Assembly (NCBI RefSeq): GCF_030732095.1 | Contig: NZ_JAVAMQ010000004.1 | Span: 1 to 64,000, forward strand | DNA from: Paracoccus spongiarum | GTDB lineage: Bacteria; Pseudomonadota; Alphaproteobacteria; Rhodobacterales; Rhodobacteraceae | Direction: 5' to 3' | DNA length: 64,000 nucleotides | Shown here: positions 58,163 through 64,000 of the stretch, one piece after another | Layout: the number at the start of each line of letters is the position of its first letter | Position numbering within the stretch: the first letter of the stretch is position 1 | The notes under the pieces: generated by a model | Databases searched by the model: none | The model's input: only the letters and a program-made list of their open reading frames with translations | Told to the model about the DNA's origin: nothing | Made by a program: the position numbers and the translations under genes

Positions 58163-59259
58163 GCTTCAACACATTTGGCCGTGAGTTCCGGTTCACCACC
58201 TGGGGCGAAAGCCACGGGCCGGCCCTTGGCGCGACCGTCGATGGCGTGCCCCCCGGCGTCCCGCTGGACGAGGCGTTCATCCAGGGCTTTCTGGATCGTC
58301 GCAGGCCGGGCACCAGCAAGCACACCACGCAGCGCCGCGAGGCCGATCAGGTTCGCATCCTGTCGGGCGTCTTCGAGGGTCGCACCACTGGAACGCCCGT
58401 GCAGCTGATGATCGAGAACACCGATCAGCGCAGCAAGGATTACGGCGACATCGCCACCAGCTTTCGCCCCGGCCATGCCGACCTGACCTATCACCTGAAA
58501 TACGGGCTACGCGACTATCGCGGCGGCGGCAGGTCCAGCGCGCGCGAGACGGCGGCGCGGGTGGCCGCGGGTGGCGTCGCGCAGGCGGTGCTGGCCCATC
58601 TGCTGCCGCAGCTGCGGATCACCGGCTACATGGTGCAGATGGGCGCGCTGCATCTGGACCGCAGCCGCTTTGATCCCGCGGCCATCGCGGGCAACCCGTT
58701 CTTCCTGCCCGACGCGACGGCGGCCGGAGAGTGGTCGGATTACCTGGATCGCATCCGCAAGGACCAGAACAGCGTCGGCGCCGCCATCGAGGTGCTGATC
58801 CAGGGCTGCCCGCCCGGCCTTGGCGCGCCGGTCTATGCCAAGCTGGACACCGACCTCGCCGCCGCGATGATGTCGATCAACGCCGTCAAGGGCGTCGAGA
58901 TCGGCGAGGGCATGGCCGCGGCCGGCCTGACCGGCACCGACAATGCCGACGAGATCAGGATGGGCAATGACGGCCCGCGCTTCCTGTCGAACCATGCCGG
59001 CGGCATCCTAGGCGGCATCTCGTCGGGACAGGACATCGTCGTGCGCTTTTCGGTCAAGCCGACCAGTTCGATCACCACCCCGCGCCAGTCGATCCGCCAG
59101 AACGGCGAAGAGATCGACCTGATCACCAAGGGTCGCCACGATCCCTGCGTCGGCATCCGCGCGGTGCCGGTGGCCGAGGCGATGGCGGCCTGCGTGATTC
59201 TGGATCATCTGCTGATGGACAGGGCGCAGACCGGCGGCGTGCGGGGGGTAATAGGCTGA
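58159..59259 (+). CDS. aroC: chorismate synthase
   Basis: 366 residues. Makes chorismate from EPSP with reduced FMN, the last shikimate step. The signatures are [18 protein letters not shown], the [14 protein letters not shown] block, [21 protein letters not shown] and [16 protein letters not shown] plus the FMN-contacting RHDPC motif. Normal length. Coupled to mutS by a four-base overlap. Confidence 0.97.
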   Translation: MSFNTFGREFRFTTWGESHGPALGATVDGVPPGVPLDEAFIQGFLDRRRPGTSKHTTQRREADQVRILSGVFEGRTTGTPVQLMIENTDQRSKDYGDIATSFRPGHADLTYHLKYGLRDYRGGGRSSARETAARVAAGGVAQAVLAHLLPQLRITGYMVQMGALHLDRSRFDPAAIAGNPFFLPDATAAGEWSDYLDRIRKDQNSVGAAIEVLIQGCPPGLGAPVYAKLDTDLAAAMMSINAVKGVEIGEGMAAAGLTGTDNADEIRMGNDGPRFLSNHAGGILGGISSGQDIVVRFSVKPTSSITTPRQSIRQNGEEIDLITKGRHDPCVGIRAVPVAEAMAACVILDHLLMDRAQTGGVRGVIG

Positions 59260-59300
59260 CCCGCGCAACCCTTGCGCGAAGATCCGGGGTCACGCGCCGG

Positions 59301-59340
59301 TTGTCATGGAACTGTCACTCTTTCGTCGCACAAGCGTCAC
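59301..59340 (+). promoter_or_regulatory. tandem Pho boxes upstream of pstS
   Basis: TTGTCATGGAACTGTCAC (59301-59318) is an almost ideal PhoB box of two TGTCA repeats 11 bases apart; a weaker box TCGTCGCACAAGCGTCAC (59323-59340) follows 22 bases, about two helical turns, later. Together they predict PhoB activation of the pst operon under phosphate limitation. Confidence 0.8.
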
Positions 59341-59401
59341 CGCCGGGGAATAGGTCGGGCGCTGACCCGTATGCCGGGGACTGAAAGACCAGGAGAGATC
59401 C

Positions 59402-60451
59402 ATGACCACCGTGAAATTCACCGTCTCGGCGCTTGCCGTCATCGCCGCCTCGGCCACCGCCGCAGCCGCGCGCGACCAGATCCGAATCGTCGGCTCGTCC
59501 ACCGTGTTCCCCTATACCCAGGCCGTGGCCGAGGAATTCGCCAACCAGACCGGCGCGCCCGCGCCGATCGTGGAATCGACCGGCACCGGCGGCGGGATGC
59601 AGATCTTCTGCGAAGGCATCGGCGAGAATACCCCCGACATCACCGGCGCCTCGCGCTCGATGAAGAAATCCGAATTCGACCTCTGCGTGCAGAACGGCGT
59701 GACCGACATCAGCGAGGCGCTGATCGGCTATGACGGGCTGTCGCTGGCCGTCAGCCGCGCGAACGAGCTGGACTGGAATCTGACGCTTGGCCAGGTCTTC
59801 CTGGCGCTGGCCGCCGAAGTGCCGCAGGACGGCGCGATGGTGCCGAACCCCTACAGGAAATGGTCCGAGATCGACAGCGCGCTGCCGGACACCGACATCG
59901 TCGTGCTTGGCCCGCCCCCGACCTCGGGCACCCGTGACGCCTTCGTGGAACTGGCCATGCATGCCGGCTGCGAATCGATCGACGAGGTGACCGCGATCGC
60001 CGAGGCCTCGGGCAACGAGGACTGGGTCGACGAGAACTGCTCGCGGATGCGCACCGATGGCCCGTTCATCGAGGCCGGCGAGAACGACAACCTGATTGTG
60101 CAGCGCCTGAACAGCGACCCGAACGCCCTGGGCATCTTTGGCTATTCCTTCCTGTTCGAGAACAAGGACACCCTGAAGGACGTCAAGCTGAACGGCGTCG
60201 AGGCCGGCATGGAAACCATCGCCTCGGGCGACTATCCGCTGTCGCGCCCGCTGTATTTCTACGTCAAGAACGCCCATCGCGGGGTTATCCCGAACCTTCA
60301 GGAGTTCGTGGAGGAATACATGTCCGAGAACGCCCTGGCGCCCGGCGGCTACCTGGAAGAGCGCGGCCTTGTCGCGCTGCCTGACGACGAGCGTGGGGCA
60401 TTGCAGGAATCGGTTGTCAGCGCCTCGGCCAAGCTGGACGTGACCGAGTAA
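59402..60451 (+). CDS. pstS: phosphate ABC importer substrate-binding protein
   Basis: 349 residues with a signal peptide (MTTVKFTVSALAVIAASATAAAA). Phosphate-binding loops are IVGSSTVFPYTQAVAEEF, VESTGTGGGMQIFCEG, DITGASRSMK and PTSGTRDAFVEL. The SphX/PstS-2 style (large C-terminal domain) fits alphaproteobacteria. It binds phosphate in the periplasm for PstCAB. Behind tandem Pho boxes and followed by an intercistronic hairpin that may allow a higher pstS level. Confidence 0.93.
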   Translation: MTTVKFTVSALAVIAASATAAAARDQIRIVGSSTVFPYTQAVAEEFANQTGAPAPIVESTGTGGGMQIFCEGIGENTPDITGASRSMKKSEFDLCVQNGVTDISEALIGYDGLSLAVSRANELDWNLTLGQVFLALAAEVPQDGAMVPNPYRKWSEIDSALPDTDIVVLGPPPTSGTRDAFVELAMHAGCESIDEVTAIAEASGNEDWVDENCSRMRTDGPFIEAGENDNLIVQRLNSDPNALGIFGYSFLFENKDTLKDVKLNGVEAGMETIASGDYPLSRPLYFYVKNAHRGVIPNLQEFVEEYMSENALAPGGYLEERGLVALPDDERGALQESVVSASAKLDVTE

Positions 60452-60466
60452 CAGCACGACCCCTGC

Positions 60467-60491
60467 CCCGCCCGGCGTCCTGCCGGGCGGG
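60467..60491 (+). other. intercistronic hairpin between pstS and pstC
   Basis: CCCGCCCGGC and GCCGGGCGGG pair perfectly over 10 bases with a 5-base loop, 15 bases after the pstS stop and with no T-run. Such structures stabilise the 5' mRNA against exonucleases or partly terminate it, raising pstS over pstCAB. Confidence 0.65.
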
Positions 60492-60513
60492 ATGAAAGCC
60501 TTGTGAGGTTGGC

Positions 60514-61890
60514 ATGACCGGAATTGCCTTCGCGATGCTGCTGACGGCGGCGCTCGCGGGATACATGTTGAACCGCCGCGCCGCGCTGGCGCTGCGCGAT
60601 GGTGGGCAGCGGCTGCACTCGCTGGGGATGTTCCACGGGCTCTATGCCGCGCTTGCGGTGCTGGTGCCGGCGGTGATCGTCACCCTCCTGTGGGTGGCGC
60701 TGCAGACGCCGGTGATCAACGCGCTTGTGATGGCGGGCCTGCCGGCCGGGTCGCTGGACGGTGCCGATGCCGGCGCGCGTCAACTGGTCCAAGCCGAGAT
60801 CCAGTCGATCGCGGGCGGCCGCGTCTTTGGCACCCCCGAGGCCTGGAAGCTGGAGGCCGCCGAACGGCTGAACGCGCTGCACGCCACCTCTGGCTGGCTG
60901 CTTCTGCTGGCGGTGGCCGCGGTCATCGCCGGCGCGCTGCTGGTCACGCGCCGCAGCGTCGCGGCGCAGTTCCGCGCCCGGCAGGCGGTCGAGCGGATCA
61001 TCATGGGTCTGCTCATCGCGTGCTCGGTCGTGGCGATCTTCGTGACCGTCGGGATCGTGCTGTCGCTGGTGTTCGAATCGATCCGGTTCTTCCAGATGGT
61101 GCCGATCACCGAGTTCCTGTTCGGCACCAGCTGGGAACCGCAGATCCCGATCCGCGCTGACCAGATCGCCGCCGAGGGTGCCTTTGGCTGGATCCCGGTG
61201 CTGCTGGGCACGCTGGTCATCACCTTCGTCGCCATCTTCATCGCCGTGCCGGTCGGGCTGATGTCGGCGATCTACCTCAACGAATTCGCAAGCCCGCGTT
61301 TTCGCGCGATCGCCAAGCCGGTGCTGGAGATCCTGGCCGGCATCCCGACCGTCGTCTACGGTTTCTTCGCAATCCTCACCGTTGCCCCGGCGATCCGTGC
61401 CTGGGGCGCGGCGCTTGGGATCCCCGTCGCGCCCAACACGGCGCTGGCGGCGGGCGGGGTCATGGCGATCATGCTGATCCCCTTCATCTCGTCCTTTGCC
61501 GATGACGCGCTGTCGGCGGTGCCGCGCAGCCTGCGCGACGGCAGCATGGCCCTGGGGGCCACGCGCTCGGAAACCGTGCTGAAGGTGCTGTTCCCGGCCG
61601 CCATTCCCGGCATCGTCGGGGGCGTGCTGCTGGCCATAAGCCGGGCCATCGGCGAGACGATGATCGTGGTGATGGCCGCCGGCCTGATTGCCAAGATGAC
61701 CATCAACCCGCTGGACAGCGTGACCACCGTCACCGTGCAGATCGTGACCCTGCTGATCGGCGACACGGCCTTCGACAGCCCCAAGACGCTGGCCGCCTTT
61801 GCCCTGGGTCTGATGCTGTTCATCGTGACCCTGATGATCAACATCGTCGCGCTGCGCGTCGTGCGCAAATATCGCGAACTCTATGACTGA
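60514..61890 (+). CDS. pstC: phosphate ABC importer permease PstC
   Basis: 458 residues, longer than the about 300 of Escherichia coli. Extra N-terminal helices and a periplasmic loop (AGLPAGSLDGADAGARQLVQAEIQ) precede the conserved core. Core landmarks are ITFVAIFIAVPVGLMSAIYLNEFA, KPVLEILAGIPTVVYGFFA and the EAA-type loop SLRDGSMALGATRSETVLKVLFPAAIPGI. A 62-base spacer with a hairpin separates it from pstS. Forms the phosphate channel together with PstA. Confidence 0.95.
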   Translation: MTGIAFAMLLTAALAGYMLNRRAALALRDGGQRLHSLGMFHGLYAALAVLVPAVIVTLLWVALQTPVINALVMAGLPAGSLDGADAGARQLVQAEIQSIAGGRVFGTPEAWKLEAAERLNALHATSGWLLLLAVAAVIAGALLVTRRSVAAQFRARQAVERIIMGLLIACSVVAIFVTVGIVLSLVFESIRFFQMVPITEFLFGTSWEPQIPIRADQIAAEGAFGWIPVLLGTLVITFVAIFIAVPVGLMSAIYLNEFASPRFRAIAKPVLEILAGIPTVVYGFFAILTVAPAIRAWGAALGIPVAPNTALAAGGVMAIMLIPFISSFADDALSAVPRSLRDGSMALGATRSETVLKVLFPAAIPGIVGGVLLAISRAIGETMIVVMAAGLIAKMTINPLDSVTTVTVQIVTLLIGDTAFDSPKTLAAFALGLMLFIVTLMINIVALRVVRKYRELYD

Positions 61891-61903
61891 GGCTCGAAGC
61901 GAC

Positions 61904-63199
61904 ATGACCGACAACACCACCAACGCCGCCGTGACGCACAGGCACGACTGGAGCTCGGATCGCTTTCAGGGCAATCTGGCCCGCCGTCGGCGCGGCGAGA
62001 AGATCCTGGCCGGCCTGGGCCTTGGCGCGATCGCCCTGGCATTCCTGATGCTGGCGATCCTGCTGTGGACGCTGATCTCGGGCGGTGCCCAGGCCTTCCG
62101 GCAGACCCATGTGGCCATCGAGGTGCCGATCTCGGCCGAACTGGTCGATCCGGCGGACCCGTCCGAGGGCAATTACCGAAACGTCGTTCGCGACGCGATG
62201 CAGGCGACGTTCCCGGATGCCGAGCCGTCCGAACTGCGGGCGCTGTCGGGCATCCTGTCGAATGCCGCGCAGTTCGTCATTCGCGACAAGGTCGTGGCCG
62301 ATCCCTCGCTGATCGGCCAGACGGTCAGCATCAACGTCCCCGCCTCGGACCCCTATGACCAGCTGCAAAAAGGCAATGTCGATACCGACTCGGACGAATC
62401 GACCCGCCGTCTGAACGATGCCGAGATCGCCGCGTTCCAGCAGCTGCAGGATCAGGGCCGCATCACCATGCCGGTCAACTGGGCGCTGCTGGCCAACGCC
62501 GATTCGCGCTTTCCCGAACTTGCAGGGCTGAAGGGGGCGATCATCGGCTCGGCCTACGCGCTGCTGGTCTGCTTCCTGATCTCCTTCCCCCTGGGCATCG
62601 GCGCGGCCATCTATCTCGAGGAATTCGCGCCCAAGAACCGGCTGAGCGACATCATCGAGGTGAACATCAACAACCTCGCCGCGGTACCCTCGGTGGTGTT
62701 CGGCCTGCTGGCGCTGGCGGTGTTCCTGGGCTGGTTCGGGATGCCGCGCTCGGCACCCTTGGTCGGCGGCCTGACACTGGCGCTGATGACGCTGCCCACC
62801 ATCATCATCGCGACCCGCAACGCGCTGAAGGCGGTGCCGCCCTCGATCCGCGAGGCCGCCCTGGGCGTCGGCGCCTCGCGCCAGCAGGTGGTGTTCGGCC
62901 ATGTGCTGCCGCTGGCGATGCCGGGCATCCTGACCGGCACGATCATCGGTCTGGCACAGGCACTTGGCGAGACGGCGCCGCTGTTGCTGATCGGCATGAA
63001 CGCCTTCGTCACGGCTGCCCCCTCGACCCCGCTTGACGCCGCGACCGCCCTGCCGACCCAGATCTTCATCTGGGCCGACAGCCCCGAGCGCGGCTTCGTC
63101 AGCCGCACCTCGGCAGCCATTCTGGTGCTGCTGGGCTTCCTCGTGATGATGAACGCTGTCGCCATTTTCCTGCGCAACCGCTTCGAGCGGAATTGGTAA
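61904..63199 (+). CDS. pstA: phosphate ABC importer permease PstA
   Basis: 431 residues, again long: between the first helix and the core there is a periplasmic insertion of about 150 residues ([21 protein letters not shown] through [18 protein letters not shown]). The core has [36 protein letters not shown] and [43 protein letters not shown]. Start at ATG 61904 after GAGG; an ATG at 61883 overlapping the pstC end is possible. Confidence 0.94.
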   Translation: MTDNTTNAAVTHRHDWSSDRFQGNLARRRRGEKILAGLGLGAIALAFLMLAILLWTLISGGAQAFRQTHVAIEVPISAELVDPADPSEGNYRNVVRDAMQATFPDAEPSELRALSGILSNAAQFVIRDKVVADPSLIGQTVSINVPASDPYDQLQKGNVDTDSDESTRRLNDAEIAAFQQLQDQGRITMPVNWALLANADSRFPELAGLKGAIIGSAYALLVCFLISFPLGIGAAIYLEEFAPKNRLSDIIEVNINNLAAVPSVVFGLLALAVFLGWFGMPRSAPLVGGLTLALMTLPTIIIATRNALKAVPPSIREAALGVGASRQQVVFGHVLPLAMPGILTGTIIGLAQALGETAPLLLIGMNAFVTAAPSTPLDAATALPTQIFIWADSPERGFVSRTSAAILVLLGFLVMMNAVAIFLRNRFERNW

Positions 63200-63219
63200 T
63201 CCGGCCGAAGGAGGCCAAT

Positions 63220-64000
63220 ATGTACGACATGAACCGCGTGGAGACCGACGTGACCCAGGATGACATCAAGATCGCCGCGCGCGACGTGCAGGTCTGGTAT
63301 GGCGAAAAGCACGCGATCAAGGATGTGAACGTCGACATCCTCGACAAGACGGTGACCGCCTTCATCGGCCCCTCGGGCTGCGGCAAGTCGACCTTCCTGC
63401 GCTGCATCAACCGGATGAACGACACCATCCCGTCGGCGAAGATCGAGGGCCGGATCACGCTGGACGGCGACGACATCTACGACCGCCGCATCGACCCGGT
63501 GCAGCTGCGCGCCCGCGTCGGCATGGTGTTCCAGAAGCCCAACCCCTTCCCGAAGTCGATCTTCGACAACGTGGCCTACGGTCCCCGGATCCACGGGCTC
63601 GCGCGCAACCGCGCCGAGCTGGACGAGATCGTGGAAAAGGCGCTGCGCGGTGCCGCGCTGTGGAACGAGGTCAAGGATCGCCTGGCAGAGCCGGGCACCG
63701 GCCTGTCGGGCGGCCAGCAGCAGCGCCTGTGCATTGCCCGCGCCGTTGCCACCGCGCCCGAAGTGTTGCTGATGGACGAGCCCTGCTCCGCGCTGGATCC
63801 GATCGCCACCGGGCAGGTCGAAGAGCTGATCGACCAGCTTCGGTCGGAATTCTCGGTCGTGATCGTCACCCACTCGATGCAGCAGGCCGCGCGGGTCAGC
63901 CAGAAGACCGCCTTCTTCCACCTCGGCAACCTGGTGGAATACGGCGACACCGACGACATCTTCACCAAGCCGCAGGATTCGCGCACCGAGGCATATATCT
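63220..64000 (+). CDS. pstB: phosphate ABC importer ATP-binding protein (partial)
   Basis: At least 260 residues; the frame runs off the window without a stop, lacking probably only the last few residues. Walker [23 protein letters not shown]-loop [24 protein letters not shown], signature [16 protein letters not shown], Walker [14 protein letters not shown] and H-loop VTHSMQQ. Strong AAGGAGG precedes ATG 63220. It powers phosphate uptake and normally also signals to PhoR through PhoU, which is not in this window. Confidence 0.96.
   Translation, partial: MYDMNRVETDVTQDDIKIAARDVQVWYGEKHAIKDVNVDILDKTVTAFIGPSGCGKSTFLRCINRMNDTIPSAKIEGRITLDGDDIYDRRIDPVQLRARVGMVFQKPNPFPKSIFDNVAYGPRIHGLARNRAELDEIVEKALRGAALWNEVKDRLAEPGTGLSGGQQQRLCIARAVATAPEVLLMDEPCSALDPIATGQVEELIDQLRSEFSVVIVTHSMQQAARVSQKTAFFHLGNLVEYGDTDDIFTKPQDSRTEAYI

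Overview
The window is a GC-rich stretch (visibly around two thirds G+C) of an alphaproteobacterial chromosome, most likely Rhodobacterales and perhaps close to Paracoccus. This is inferred from gene order (rpsT-dnaA-dnaN-recF-gyrB, mutM/ubiE-ubiB), protein style, and an alphaproteobacterial-type LexA box (GAAC-N7-GAAC). I see no tRNA or rRNA genes, no CRISPR array, and no recognisable insertion sequence.

Layout. 0.1-6.0 kb, minus strand: UDP-galactopyranose mutase with a galactofuranosyltransferase-like GT2, two tandem HAD acid phosphatases (one exported, one cytosolic), an MFS carrier and a LolA-type chaperone. 6.1-8.8 kb: a radical-SAM DNA repair/modification protein overlapping a DUF4130-UdgX protein, behind a putative SOS box. 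8.9-15 kb: ubiH-type hydroxylase, SDR epimerase, AMP nucleosidase, HU protein, DMT exporter, WYL regulator. 15.0-20.6 kb: the four-gene ligase-associated DNA-damage operon (MBL exonuclease, ATP-dependent ligase, Lhr-type helicase, PdeM), all start/stop coupled. 20.7-29.3 kb, minus strand: an outer-membrane barrel and the replication block gyrB, LysE-type exporter, recF, dnaN, dnaA, rpsT. 29.5-33.6 kb: enoyl-CoA hydratase, mutM, ubiE, ubiB.

33.6-40.5 kb: two secreted unknowns, then an overlapping LuxR response regulator-FIST-hybrid kinase operon that faces a NitT/TauT-type ABC importer. 40.6-47.3 kb: nitroreductase, an atypical thiolase with a short acyl-CoA ligase, and carB. 47.3-49.2 kb is the accessory spot: an AT-richer islet with a proteasome-fold Ntn-hydrolase coupled to a 61-residue ORF, then an orphan BrnA-like ribbon-helix-helix protein with a degenerate copy of its own tail downstream and a five-unit 11-bp repeat array upstream. 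A second array with the same phase and a related sequence lies at 8.84 kb, about 40 kb away. 49.2-51.5 kb: an RTX protein containing four exact 390-bp repeat periods. 52.1-55.5 kb: thiBPQ under a TPP riboswitch. 55.5-59.3 kb: mutS-aroC. 59.3-64 kb: pstSCAB behind tandem Pho boxes, cut by the window end within pstB.

The most interesting points are the paired 11-bp arrays and the BrnA-like gene, the proteasome-like/small-ORF pair, and the SOS-box radical-SAM/UdgX operon. DNA maintenance is over-represented: SOS-linked repair, ligase-associated repair, MutM, MutS and the replication initiation block.
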